Assembly: GCA_013339895.1 (NCBI GenBank)
Contig: JABACO010000018.1
Span: 154,732-218,731 of the forward strand
DNA from: Ephydatia muelleri
Lineage: Eukaryota; Porifera; Demospongiae; Spongillida; Spongillidae
Direction: 5' to 3'
DNA length: 64,000 nt
Shown here: positions 32,924 through 44,359 of the stretch, one piece after another
Layout of the letters: the number at the start of each line of letters is the position of its first letter
How positions within the stretch are numbered: the first letter of the stretch is position 1
Notes under the pieces: generated by a model
What the model saw: the letters and a program-made list of their open reading frames with translations, nothing else
Told to the model about the DNA's origin: nothing
The model's database searches: none
Program-made: the position numbers and the translations under genes

Positions 32924-35570
32924 CCTCTATCACCCTTTGGTCCTCAATTGAGGACGGAAGTCCTCAATTGAGGACCAAATCTAATAAAAAGTCACTTAGC
33001 AAATACTTTTGCGGATCACGTGCCTTTTAACACATAGTGGTGACTATTGGATAAAGTTTGCCTGTGTGATACATTCTTGGCTCTCAAGCGTATTGTCACA
33101 TTCGTCGAGTGAAAGGCAATTAATTAGTGTTTCCCGCGCGCGCGAACCACAATGAGCAAGAGCGCACAACTCAAGATCGGCGACAAAGTTCAGAGCAAGT
33201 GCAAGGTGAACTTTGGCGCAAAGGGAATCATTAGCAGCATCATCGGGAATGGTAACAGAAAAAAATTTGTTGTGGATTGGGATTTGGGGAGCCAGAGTAT
33301 CCACGGACTAAGGGGTATTTGCAGGGATGGCCAATTACCTCTGCAGAAACAGTACACACAACCAACTAAGCGTAGAAAGACAGCTGTGGCTTTGTTAGAT
33401 GAAGAAGGTAGCACCTATGATGACAGTACAAGTTCTAGTGAAGAGTACAGTGAAGAAGGTGAAAGTGATACAGAGTTACCAAGGTAGGATCTAAAAAGAA
33501 AAAGAAAAAAACAACATAACATTTCTGTCTCTGCACCTCTTTATTTATAGCAATCACAACTCTGATGTTCAACACGATGACCAAGATCAGGATGTGCCAA
33601 GAGATAGGAATCTATTCCCTCATGGAAGGCAATGGGAATTGCTACCAGATCTCGTCTTTGACCCTGCTGTTCATGACAAGTTTACACAGGAGACCCGAAT
33701 CAAGTGGAACCAAGTGGAGCAGCTGAAGAGTATACAAGACAGGACTGAAATTGACTATTTTTTTCATTTCTACCCCATGCAAACGGTGCAGCAGACCCTC
33801 AACTGTATGGGAGAGAGACTGGCTCGTAAAAGATATAATCCAATCTCAAAGGGAGAATTTTTCAAGTGGCTTGGAATTCGCTTAGCAATGACAATTGAGC
33901 CTAGACGAGGTGGAATTCAAGCCTACTGGAAGGAGGGAGAGGATCCTCATACCTTCTCTCTAGGTGCTTCAATGGGATCAAGGGCAAAGATGAGTCGTCA
34001 TCGCTTTGAGGAGATACAAGAATGCCTTGCATTTTGTTCAATGCATGATGGAATTGCACCTGAAGATGTAAGTGTACATTTTTCTTCCCTTTGTCATTAT
34101 CATCTTTCATTTAAAAAATCTATTTTTAGGACCCTTGGAAGGAGATCAGGCTTATAATTGATGGTTTTAATGACAATAGACAGCAAGGTATCATACCAGG
34201 TTCCCACATTGCTGTTGATGAAGTAATGAGTGCGTGGTATGGGGCAGAGGCTACATGGGTTGCAGAAGGTATGCCTCATGTGACCAAAATCCCCCGTAAG
34301 CCAGAGGGGGAAGGTGCTGAGATGAAGGCACTAGCTGACGGACAAACCAAAATCTTGATTAGACTTGATGTAATGGAAGGAAAGGAACATCAACGAAAGA
34401 AAGCATTTGCAGACATTGGCAGTGAGGGTACAGCTGTAACACTTCGTCTCACCCAACCATGGTTTGGGAGTGGCCGAGTTGTTCATGCTGACTCTGCCTT
34501 CTCATCTGTGAAGACATGTATGGCTCTTCGCCAATATGGCCTTCACTTCATGGGTATTATAAAGACTGCTCACAAGGAATATCCCCTTACATACCTGACA
34601 TCAAAGGCAGATGAGTATGGTACTGGTAAAGTCAAACCCAGAGGAGGTCACCTTTTGTTGAGGTCAACAATGGGCCCAGATGACAGCACACATCCACCTA
34701 TTTTTGCATTAGGGTGGTATGACAAGAAGGGCAAGTATTTGATTAGTTCCTGTGGTACAACACTACCAGGCATACCATGCAAACGTCCTAGGTTCAAAAA
34801 AATTGTTAATAATGACGGCTTCTATGAGACTGTGGCATACACCAAAGAGGTTAGACGTCCTGCCATGGTGGAGGAGTTCTTCAGTTGCTTCTCCAGCATC
34901 GACATTCATGATCATTATCGGCAAGGATCACTGGAAATGGAGCGGCAATGGGTTACACGTAGGTGGCACCATCGCATTTTCTGCACAGTCCTTGGCATTT
35001 GCATTGTAGACTCATTTTTTGCACAAAAGTTTGAAGTCACCATGATTAATCATGAGCCCAATGACTTCAACACTTTTTGTGGCCGCCTTGCTCGCCAGCT
35101 CATTTTCAATGAGTTTCTTGGTAACATAATGCCAACCCGTGATGGGACAGAAAATGAGCAGGTAAATATGTGTGGCTTTTTAAAATCTCATTTATTACTG
35201 ATCTTACTGACAGGTGTATGTCACACAGCACACCCCCAACAGCCTTGCATCTTTGGATGCATATAAAGACAAAAGGGCCCAAAGAAAGTGCAAGGTCTGC
35301 AAAATGAAGACTGCTATGTTTTGCAATGGATGCTCAAACCCTCCCAATGAAATACTGCCGCTTTGCAGTGGGATGAAAGATCGCGATTGCTTTGCAGCTT
35401 ACCACTGCCAGCAGGGAATAAACTAATGCAATAAACTTTGTGCATAGTGCAGAGTTACAAAACAACACAAATTGCATAATGTTTGGGGGAGAAAATGCAT
35501 TTTCAGAGGTGGTCCTCAATTGAGGACTTGGCTGGTCCTCAATTGAGGACCAAAATCGGGGTGATAGAGG
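32924..35570 (+). mobile_element. piggyBac transposon, apparently complete
   Basis: The element is flanked by TTAA on both sides (32920-32923 and 35571-35574). Its ends are CCTCTATCACCC and the exact complement. Next to each end lie two copies of the palindrome TCCTCAATTGAGGA, the outer one extended to GGTCCTCAATTGAGGACC. The other arm of the host palindrome shows the unoccupied site (about 41150), with one TTAA-like sequence. The 2647-bp body contains a spliced, uninterrupted transposase. Confidence 0.95.
33152..35426 (+). CDS. piggyBac transposase, 697 aa, four exons, no lesions
   Basis: Exons 33152-33483, 33551-34067, 34130-35161 and 35214-35426 join in frame through GT-AG introns of 67, 62 and 52 nt; total 2094 nt including the stop. 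The N-terminal exon contains a small beta-barrel-like segment (KIGDKVQSKCKVNFGAKGII, then KKFVVDWDLGS), KKR-type basic residues and an acidic stretch. The DDE_Tnp_1_7 core follows: AVDEVMSAWYG gives the first Asp, VVHADSAFSSVKT the second, and FSSIDIHDHYRQG the third. The C-terminal exon has the Cys-rich finger of the family (CKVCKMKTAMFCNGC, then C). The transposase cuts and pastes DNA at TTAA. Intact frame plus intact ends suggest recent or present activity; expression cannot be judged here. Confidence 0.93.
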
Positions 35571-36257
35571 TTAACCCCTACACGATCTTATTGTTTACAG
35601 GTACTTACCTTATGGTTCATGCATAGGTATCAGATCTGGAGGTTCACGTTTGCTGGTCTTACTGAATCTGCATATAGGCACAAACTATATGACCACGCAC
35701 GTGATAATACATATACATGTTGCACGTACCTTAGTGCACGGGTGGGCACATAAGGAACGTATACCGGTATATCGTTGCCAATGTCTATTTGAAAACCGTT
35801 GATACGCAACAGGGTTGAGGTATTGCATGAAAGAAGTGTCAAATAATGCACCGATAATCATATAGGTCTAAGTGCACGAGTTCATTCAATTCATATTGGA
35901 AGCAGCCAACATGGTCCGCGCACATCTGAAGGTGTGAACCCAAAGAACTAATATGAATACCCTGGCCTATAGCCAAATCAGCACGTACCTTTAGATAGAG
36001 GGAGCAGATTTGTTCAAACACATCAGGTGAATAAGAGAGCTACACGTTGTTGCCAGAATACGCACTGGAAAATAATTACGGTACATATACTATTTCGAAG
36101 TTTCTTGACGCGGGTTATAGACCTTATTCGACCGCAATATGAATATATAAATGTCACGCGCTTGTAGCAATATTGACCAATTAAGTCACGTGACATCGAC
36201 GAGAGAAATTCGTTTGTGCGACAGTTTTTGTTGTAAGTAAAGCTGTATTTTTTTGCT

Positions 36258-36420
36258 ATGCCTTTATGTCATAAAAATGGTTGTAACCATTACAAAATTC
36301 CCAGTAGTCGATGTTGTTTGACTTTTGAACTCTGTTACGCGAGAAAAATTATTATAAATGGCGCACAAAGGCTTTGTGTAAGGCTACGTTGCTTCGTGTA
36401 CACATTAGAGGTACTGTGTT
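36258..36420 (+). other. Possible short Cys-rich first exon of the ISL2EU-like transposase
   Basis: ATG at 36258 reads MPLCHKNGCNHYKIPSSRCC and stays open for about 50 codons. The Cys/His pattern could be the start of a THAP-like finger, as expected at the N-terminus of such transposases, but the signature is incomplete. I keep it as a candidate only. Confidence 0.25.
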
Positions 36421-36804
36421 ACTGAATTTGTACGTAGCGCAACATTACGCACTGGGAGATGTGTTTTTGCTGAATGGCCTGTAAGACTTAGTGACTTATC
36501 GTTCAAACACTTAATTTAATATAGTATGGTTTGTGTAAGGCTAGCTTCATTCCTTTAGACATGTATGTTTTTTAAATTCGCTCGGTGTATTCTACGACGG
36601 TTTCTGCACTGGGAGATTATGTTTTGAACCCTTCGTATACCCATCTTCGTATGTCATGAACTCGCAAAGCGTTGCATTTATTATGTTCATGTTAATCTGT
36701 TAATTAATTGCAGATCAGTTCCGAGTATGCCAAAAGTAAAAAAGAACAGGCGCCGTTTATATGACGAACGAAAGAATATGCATCGGTGCAAAAGTTATTC
36801 CCTG

Positions 36805-37066
36805 GATCCAGTAGATGCAAATGAAGGTAACCCAGTAGATGTGAATGAAGGTGACATGGTACATATCAGTGAAGGTGATCCAGTACATGCAAATGAAGGT
36901 AACCCAGTAGATGTGAATGAAGGTGACATGGTACATGTCAGTGAAGGCGATCCAGTAGATGTCAGTGAAGGTAACCTAGTACATGTGAATGAAGGTGATC
37001 CAGTAGATGTGAGTGAAGGGGCCCAGTAGATGTGTATGAAGGTGACACAGTAGATGTGAATGAATG
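36805..37066 (+). repeat. Coding 24-bp minisatellite, about ten copies
   Basis: Units of the type GATCCAGTAGATGTGAATGAAGGT encode variants of the octapeptide DPVDVNEG. Copies differ at the third and fourth codons (VDV/VHA/VHI). Unit length keeps the frame. Confidence 0.88.
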
Positions 37067-37500
37067 TGATATAACTGGTGACAGCAATGTCAGTGAACAT
37101 GTTGATGTCTCCACAATGACTGATGAATTAAACCACTGTGCATTGTTTTTGCTTCAGTTGCTACCCAAACGGATTTAGCCATTGAAGGAAGAAGGATATT
37201 ACAAAGTGTGCTACTTTTGATGAAAGTGCATACAAGGCATCACATACCACTTAATTACAACATTGTAGTATCAGTTGCCACACCAGCCATTGAAGAAAGT
37301 GTGAAGTTTGAAGGTAAGCCACTTCTCTTATAGGGTGATAGAAAATGCAGATTCATGCAGTGCATGCCCTCAGTGAATACAGACCTTATAAGTTGGCTGG
37401 TTATCATACATGCATGCATGTAGTTGCCACACAAACAGAGTTACCTACTGAAGGAAGTGTTATCTGCAATACGTCAGTGACTGTCTTTGAAAGCTGTACA

Positions 37501-39191
37501 TGGGTCATTCCAGGTCAAATCAACACAATTATTGACACCTATGTTTCAATTTTTTGTAATACTTTGTAATTTTGTTGCACTCATTAAGTTATACAAATAT
37601 ATATTATATTAAACTTCAAAGTCAAATCGTTTGCGAACCACAAGGTGTGAAAATATTGACCACAAATGTAAACAATGCTCAATATCTCGATGGGCATTGC
37701 ATGTTAAGCTCAAATATTTTTACCACATATAGCTGCCATGAGAAGCTACTTTATTTGAAATGGGTGTGGCTTTATGTTTCACACTGTGCGATATATTTCA
37801 CTTCTTATGCTTTGTAACGCTGGTATTTAAAAAACATCACTTTTTTTTTTCGTTTTTCCTTCTCTTAACTGAAGAGTACACTATGTTCTTTAGGTCTTGC
37901 AAGTTAGAAGATGGCATGAAAAGCCGTTCCCTTGGCATAATGCTTTGAAGTCAGTGTACAGGAGCTGCAATGAAACCTTATAAAGGCGATAATCAAGTGT
38001 CTATGCAAACGCACAATAGGCGTTGTTACATGTACACAATAAGCACCGTGATAAAGCGTGGGAAAGGGTACATGGTGTCCGATATAGCGTGGGGAAAGGG
38101 CTATACTTCGCATCCGATTTTAAGTGCCGTTTCGTTCATTGTTCCATTTCAAGTATACGTTGCGTTCGTTGTTCATTTCAATTGCTGTTGCGCTCGTTGT
38201 TCCATTTCAAGTCCGTTGTCTTAATTGCTGTTCCATTTCAAGTCCCCGTGTAGAGGACATGTCATTCAAATTCTTACCGTATTGCTGCGATCCTCTGAAT
38301 AGTCATACAAGGAAACGTACTCGGGTAGTCCCAACAGTCTCATCACAAAGTTTCCATCGCTGCAGCTAATTAACATCCAGACACAAAATTTGTTCCACCT
38401 GTCGTCAAAAACTGCATAAGTTGGCGCCCGAAGAATGTGTGTTGACAACTTCTGTTGAATGTAGCATTTTGAGTGCAGCAAGCATAAGTAATGTTCCTGA
38501 CGCGAGGCTGATCCGCAATGCTCCTGATATGCAAGTACAGCGATGACATTGATTGCTGCAGGTAACCAAAATCATGAAAGTGACGAGACAATTACCAGCC
38601 ACAGTGAACTTTAAGACAATGACGACGGTTCACAAATGATGCTGGGTGCTGAAATCAGAGCTCTGCAGTATTGTTTACATAGACGTTTGCATAGCGCAAG
38701 ATTATCGCCTTTATAAGGTTTCATTGCATCTCCTGGAGCTCAGGAATACACTACTTCAAAGCATTATGCCAAGGGAATGGCTTTACATGCCATCTTCTAA
38801 CTTGCAAGACCTAAAGAACATGTGTACTCTTCAATTAAAAGGAGGAAAAACGAAAAATGTTTTTTAAATACCAGCGTTACGAAGTATAAGAAGTGAAATA
38901 TATCGCACCGTGTAAAACATAAAGCCACACCCATTTTAACTAAAGTAGCTTCTCATGGCAGCTATATGTGGTAAAAATATTTGAGCTTAACATGCAAAGC
39001 CCATCGAGATATTGAGCATTGTTTACATTTGTGGTCAATATTTTCACACCTTGTGGTTCCCAAACGATTTGACTTTGAAGTTTAATATAATATATATTTC
39101 TATAACTTAATGAGTGCAACAAAATTACAAAGTATTACAAAAATTTGAAACATAGGTGTCAATAATTGTGTTGATTTGACCTGGAATGACC
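37501..39191. mobile_element. Foldback element, arms about 500 bp, ACAT target duplication
   Basis: The left end GGGTCATTCCAGGTCAAATC and its complement at the right (ending GGAATGACCC) are flanked by ACAT (37497-37500 and 39192-39195). Inverted arms reach from about 37501 to 38005 and from 38688 to 39191, with shared blocks such as AAACTTCAAAGTCAAATCGT and TATAAAGGCGATAAT. The 680-bp centre has short repeats of GTTCCATTTCAAGT (38135-38245) and no transposase. A 4-bp duplication would fit several superfamilies; I do not assign one. It interrupts the ISL2EU-like transposase gene. Confidence 0.82.
38130..38250 (+). repeat. Short interspersed repeats in the foldback loop
   Basis: Four copies of TTGTTCCATTTCAAGT or close variants, separated by GCTGTTGCGCTCG-type spacers. 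Confidence 0.6.
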
Positions 39192-39639
39192 CACATGTGA
39201 TGAATGTTATCTTCATGCCACGGATTTACACTTTGATTACAATGACGCATTGCAACATAAATGTCCTATTGAACACTATGTGGATTGCAGCTTTGAAGAA
39301 TCAATAACAGACAATGTTGACACATCATTTTCAGAGTTAAGAGATTATGTTGTGCAATCAACAGAGGCTGACGAACTTAGAAGGGACCATCAGCACACCG
39401 TGATTCAATCTGTTGAGCAATGTTGTGAAGAATGTAATAAGCTAAACGAAGAAAAACGAAGATTATTGGTTTCCCTTAATGGTCTTCAAATAACTGTGGA
39501 GACAATGAAATCTGACGAGAAAAAAGTACCTTACTACACGGGGCTTCCAAATTTCAATACTCTGCTTGTATTGCTTAATTTTGTCACAGTATCACCTCAA
39601 ACATTAAGTGAATCAAAGTGTAAGTTATCAATTTTTCAG

Positions 39640-40242
39640 CAAATAGCAGACGTTTTGGTAAGGTTAGCCTTTGCCATCACAGCATAGAGCAAAGCTGCCA
39701 CATGGGAACAGGCTTCCCCAGCACCTGCCATACAGTTGCAATGAGCACATATAACAGTGCCATCGTACTGAACGCCTATCCATGGCCTTAAGGGAGGAGA
39801 GGTCATCTTCTGGCTATGCTTTACCTAAAATGTGAATGCATCTGATACCACAAGTAACAATTAATGCACATGCATATATAACGTGTACCATAGCAGAAAA
39901 AAGACACGTTTGTGGCGTTGTGTTTAGCAATCCAACTTCGCTTACATATCCTGCAGTGAAATAGGCCCATGCCTCTGTACTTTTGTATGCTTTTAATTCA
40001 TCTTTTGTGTACGGAGGAGTATGAATGAAATACACACAAATGTCGGGAAACGACACGTCAGACCAACGAGAGGGGTTGTAGTCCCAAGCATCTTTTGGAG
40101 TCATGTACGGATCTGTTATGCCTAGCATACCAAGTTTCTCATTATAGCGTGACTTCCCGACTGCATCAAGCTGCTTAAACGCATCCGATTGTTCAGCCAT
40201 ACTCAATAACGGCGACGCCTTTCTCAATAAACAATCAATCAT
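39640..40242 (-). pseudogene. SWIM/YqaJ-type protein of ISL2EU elements, N-terminal part only
   Basis: The minus strand starts at ATG 40242 (or MAEQSDAF at 40203). It reads GITDPYMTPKDAWDYNPSRW, VSFPDICVYFIHTPPYTKDE and LKAYKSTEAWAYFTAGYV, the conserved start of invertebrate proteins that carry a SWIM zinc finger and a YqaJ nuclease. A GT-AG intron at 39888-39826 (63 nt) joins QTCLFSAM to VKHSQKMTSPPLRPWIGV. The SWIM finger follows (ICAHCNCMAGAGEACSHVAA). Coding homology ends near 39690 and the frame soon stops, so the YqaJ nuclease core is missing. The gene faces the transposase across the deletion junction. Confidence 0.72.
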
Positions 40243-41797
40243 GTCACATGCAAGTCACGCAATAATTTATTCATAATTGCGGTCGAATAAGGTCTATATG
40301 GCTGGTTCTCAATAGGTTGACGCGGGTTATGGCTGGTTTTGTAGGTGATGAAGATGGTTGGACACTGTATGCAGGTGATGAAGATGGTTGGGCACTGTGT
40401 GGAACATGATGAATACATGCACAGTTCATGTTGAGCCACTTGCGTAGGTGATAAATACGGTTGAGCCACTCGTTGGTCAGCTTGTTGGGCATATAACGGT
40501 AGAGTGATGGGGTATTGTGGTGAAGTTGCCATGTGAGATGGTGTAAGAGGATATGTGCACTTGCCTGTGGTTGAAATTGATATGAAAGTGGCGAGCGGGC
40601 ACACCAAGTTGAAAATGATTCAATACCACGCGACAATCTAATTACATGTAAAAATGATGTGTAATATTGTATTTGCAATGCATGTACGTGCAAAGCACTG
40701 CCGACAGATGCTGATCTGCCAGATCTGCCTCCTCTATCGAAAGGTACGTGCGGATTTGGCTATAGGCCAGGGTATTCGTATTAGTTCTTTGGGTTCACAC
40801 CACCTTCAGATGTGCACAGACCATGTTGGCTGCTTCCAATATGAATTGAATGAACTCGTGCACTTAGACCTATATGATTATCGGTGCATTATTTGACACT
40901 TCTTTCCTGCAATACCTCAACCCTGTTGCGTATAAACGGTTTTCAAATAGACATTGACGATATACCGGTATACGTTCCTTGTGTGCCCACCCGTGCACTA
41001 AGGTACGTGTAACATGTATATGTATTATCGCGTGCATGGTCATATAGTTTGCCTATATGCAGATTCAGTAAGACCAGCAAACGTGAACCTCCAGATCTGA
41101 TACCTATGCATGAACCATAAGGTAAGTACCTGTAAACAATAAGATCGTGTAGGGGTAAAACGACTTATACACGGTTATTAAATACACACTGTTTACGCAT
41201 TGGTTAGCGCATTGTTGTTAATCCAAAACCAGAATCATCCATGACAGTTTACTCAGTCGAGGTATTGGGCTAGCACGCAAATGCAATTAGTAGGCGCAAA
41301 GTAAGCTATGAATGTCTGTAATTTTTCGCTCTTGCGAGGTGTGACATTTCGCTCTTGCAAGCCAGCACTGTACATGTAAGTGCGATGATAGTAATTTTCG
41401 ACTCCCGGCTCTATACGGCTCGTTTTCATTTGGCAGGTATAAGAACGAATAAGTTATTCAATCCTGGGATTTGCCGTGTGCTAGCTATGCACGCCTATGT
41501 ATTGTCACGTATCGTTTGTCCATATGCAAATTCATGAAGGTAGCAGTGCTGAGCTATGTATTGTGTGAGTAGTAAGCAATGGCTCAGTGTTAGGGGGTTA
41601 AATATGTCACATGATTATTGAAAGGTTACCACTGAATATGCTTCTAGTTAGTGTATTACTGTTAATCCTAAACCAGAATCTGCCTCAACAGTTTCCTTAG
41701 GCTTTCATGCAAATGCAATTAGTGGGCGCAACGTAAGCTATGAATGTCTGTAATTTTCCGTTGTTGCGGGGTGTGATTATCCGTTGTTGCGAGCCGG

Positions 41798-44349
41798 TGT
41801 CGGAGGCATGGCTGTCCCCCTGGAAAAAAGTGTCCCCCGGACATTCATGGCACGACTGTCCCCCCTGACACTGGTGCCTAGGAATAAATGTCCCCTCTAG
41901 GCATTATTGTCCCTCCCATGCCAGACATTTTTTCCTAGGCACAGCTGTCCCCCCCCCCCCCCCCTCGACTTTTTCATGTTTGCAAACCAAACACTTAGCC
42001 TTCAAATCCTCGTAACTGCGTGTTTAAACTGATGTGCGCACGTGTGAGAGTCTCTTTTTAGAGCAGACGAGTGTTGCTGGCCATGGACTACGAAAGCGTT
42101 TTTAACTTCTTGTTAAAAGGAAGGTATCCAGTTGGGTTTTCTAAAGATCAGAAACGTTCTTTTAGACGAAAAGCGCATGGAAATTACAAGATTGAGGGTG
42201 GTGTTCTTTATTATGCTAAAAGTTGTTGAAAGGATCCGAGTGGCAATCGACAGTGGAAGCGTGTGATCAAATCGAAAGAAGAGCAGGAAAGAATAATGAA
42301 AGCTTGCCACGCTTCGCCAGAAGGTAAATCGTTGTATGCATGGTTCAATGCGATCACGATGTATATAGAAACATGACTGTAACTTTGATATTTACACATA
42401 CGTGCTAGGCTATAGGGTGTGTAACCGATTTTCGGGTTTTGTAGGTTAATCGATTACCTATTCGGTTGACTATGCATTTAGTAGAATAGAAGGTTACCGA
42501 TTTCAGGATTTCTAACAACCGATTCCGTTTATCTTGGTAGCGATATTCTCTTTCTTCATATGCAGAAATCGGTTGGAAATTGATTATGCTAATCGGGCCT
42601 CTCCCAGTAACTGCTCAGGGAAATAAGTATATTGTTACTTTGATGGACTATTTCTCTAAATGGCCAGAAGCAGAGGCTATAAAGGATAAGAGTGCAAACA
42701 GTGTTGCCATTTTCTTGAACAAGGTCATTTGCAGGTACACTATACATTGTACTTTAACAATAAAGAGATTTATAGTACTGTACTGTGCACTTTATTCTAA
42801 CAGGTCTGATTTAATAATCATTTTGATGCATCAATATTTTGTGCTTATCTTTAATTTAGATTTGGGGCACCAAAGGTCATAATCAGTGATCAAGGGAGAG
42901 AATTTGTGAACTCTGTGTGCAAGAAGCTCTTCAAACTTACCAAAGTTCATCACAAAATCTCATCTGCTTATCACCCCCAAACCAATGGTTTAATAGAAAG
43001 GTACAACCAAACACTGCAACGATCTTTGGTAAAACTCGTCAATAAAGAACAGGACAACTGGGACATATTTTTGGAAGGAGTACTTTTTGCATACCGGACA
43101 TCGGTACATAAATCAACAGGTGTTCCACCATTTGAAATAATGTTTGGTCGGTAAGGAAAACACATTCACAAGTTAATACTTTTACTTTATTTCAATCTCT
43201 TTAGGACAGCAATACTACCCATAGAAACAGAAGAACTATGTGCAAGCAGCTCTCTTATTGAAGACAGTGATAGTAATGATTTGGAGACTGCAATGAACAA
43301 AATGACAGACGTGAAAAAGACACTGTACCAGAAGGCACATGACAATATTTTATCTGCACAACAGCGTTACAAGAGAGATTATGATAAAAAGCATTGCAAA
43401 GGCAAGGTAAGATCCTAAGTGTATAAATAAAAATGAATTAGATTTTTTTATCAACAGGCTCTTTGATGTTGGTTCCATGGTGTTAGGAATTCTCAGCATG
43501 ATGGAAGGAAAGAGCAGTAGCGTTGGCTTGGACCATACAAAGTTCAAGAGTCAGTTGGTAAAGGTGTTTACAAGCTACTGAATCCTTTAACTGGAAAGGC
43601 ACTCAAGAAAGTAGTGAATGTGTGCCAACTGAAGCCATACTATTCGAGAAAAAGTCCGGTTTTTCATTTCTCAGATTCATCAGTATTCCAGACTTGTAGC
43701 AGCAGTGATGAAACATGCAGTCCAATAGCTGTTAGACATTACCGCAAACAAAGAATAGCGATTATCTGCTGATGATTGCATTGAATCCAGTCATTATAAA
43801 TGGCTCTGCACTGCATGCAGCAAATACTTGTCTGACTGCAGCACGCATGGTTTTTGTGATATCATGTTACCAATCATTATTTAATGACCACATGGCCAAA
43901 CAAAATCATACTTGCACATGAATCTTCATACATCTTTACAATAAAGCATGTTACATTTGCACAAGGATTGAAATGGTACCAATTAGATTTTACAGATCAA
44001 ATGTTTCACATGCAAGGACAAGTGGACACACAGACACGCATGCACATATCATGGCTTGATGTTTGCAAATACATGTAAAACGTGTAAAGTATATCGATCC
44101 GATTTCTTTGTATTTTACTTATGTGATTTAAACACTTTTCAAGTGTAGGACATCCCCCATGGGGGGACACTGGTGGCCAGGGTAGGACATTTATGCCTAG
44201 GCATAAATGTCCCCTGCGGACATATATGCCTAGGCATAATTGTCCGGGGGACAATGGTGCCTAGGAACCAGTGTCCGGGGGACAGCGGTGCCTAGGCATG
44301 AATGTCCGGGGGGACATTTTGCAGGGGGGGGACAACCATGCCTACGACA
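41798..44349 (+). mobile_element. Ginger1-like transposon B, decayed, inserted near the end of the ISL2EU-type palindrome
   Basis: Ends are TGTCGGAGGCATGGCTGTCC (left) and the complement of TGTCGTAGGCATGGTTGTCC (right), TGT...ACA termini as in Ginger1. Flanks are CCGG (41794-41797) and CCAG (44350-44353), a 4-bp duplication with one change. Sub-terminal zones contain alternating GTCC...GGAC and CCTAGG palindromes and a long C run (41950-41965). The body holds an integrase-type transposase with introns. Confidence 0.82.
42083..43770 (+). pseudogene. Ginger1-like integrase-type transposase, damaged
   Basis: ATG at 42083 (MDYESVFNFLLKGRYPVGFS) opens the N-terminal part. It is broken by TGA near 42227 before RQWKRVIKSKEEQERIMKAC and the donor at about 42323. 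The zinc-binding HHCC exon is missing. The core continues with NKYIVTLMDYFSKWPEAEA (first Asp), an intron 42735-42860, RFGAPKVIISDQGREFVN (second Asp), and HPQTNGLIERYNQT (Glu). A second intron follows MFGR, then the C-terminal GPY-type fold (WLGPYKVQESVGKGVYKL, VCQLKPYYSR). Another stop (TAG near 43518) breaks the last exon. It is a relic of the same family as the element at 46866. Confidence 0.82.
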
Positions 44350-44359
44350 CCAGGACTGT

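Larger units (their letters stand above)
36727..39687 (+). pseudogene. DDE_4-type (ISL2EU/Harbinger-like) transposase, N-terminal half, split
   Basis: ATG at 36727 begins a basic segment (MPKVKKNRRRLYDERKN), then 8-residue repeats (VDVNEGDP-like) to about 37060 with a frame change at 37029. Linker pieces with VATQTDLAIEG (about 37158) and VATQTELPTEG (about 37430) follow. A 1.7-kb foldback interrupts at 37501-39191. After it the reading resumes with a coiled-coil part (SVEQCCEECNKLNEEKRRLL) and the conserved VPYYTGLPNFNTLLVLLNFV with CKLSIFQQIADVLVRLAF, the helical region before the DDE_Tnp_4 catalytic core. The core itself is absent: the sequence joins the opposing gene at about 39690. Confidence 0.65.
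32718..41370. mobile_element. ISL2EU/Harbinger-like transposon with about 0.65-kb inverted arms, internally deleted
   Basis: The ends CAGTGCCGGCTCGCAAGAGC (left) and the complement ending GCACTG (right) resemble the outer element's ends and start inverted arms. The left arm is 32718-32919 plus 35575-36008; the right is about 40718-41370. The piggyBac insertion divides the left arm. Inside are a plus-strand transposase front half and a minus-strand SWIM/YqaJ-type gene front half facing it. The pair of a DDE_4-type transposase with a YqaJ-family protein is the gene set known from ISL2EU elements. Both genes stop near 39650-39690, which looks like a large internal deletion. Confidence 0.7.
31813..44358. 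mobile_element. Outer palindromic element, ends CAGTCCCGGCTCGC, split by later insertions
   Basis: The left end (31813, CAGTCCCGGCTCGCAACAAC) and the right end (complement, finishing GGACTG at 44358) are both flanked by TA (31811-31812 and 44359-44360). The left arm runs 31813 to about 32314. The right arm runs from about 41371 to 41797, is interrupted by a Ginger1 element, and finishes with the last 9 bp at 44350-44358. The arms meet at the palindromic CTTACATGTA/TACATGTAAG, where the inner ISL2EU-like element lies. Excluding insertions the outer element would be about 0.9-1.0 kb. A 77-bp piece of the left arm is tandemly duplicated (about 32056-32208) but single in the right arm. Confidence 0.75.

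Noticed and set aside
33152..33300. Chromodomain at the piggyBac N-terminus
   Set aside because: A beta-barrel-like pattern is visible but aromatic-cage residues cannot be assigned by eye.
36258..36420. Full THAP domain call
   Set aside because: Only two Cys positions and no AVPTIF-like end could be placed; kept as a low-confidence candidate exon.
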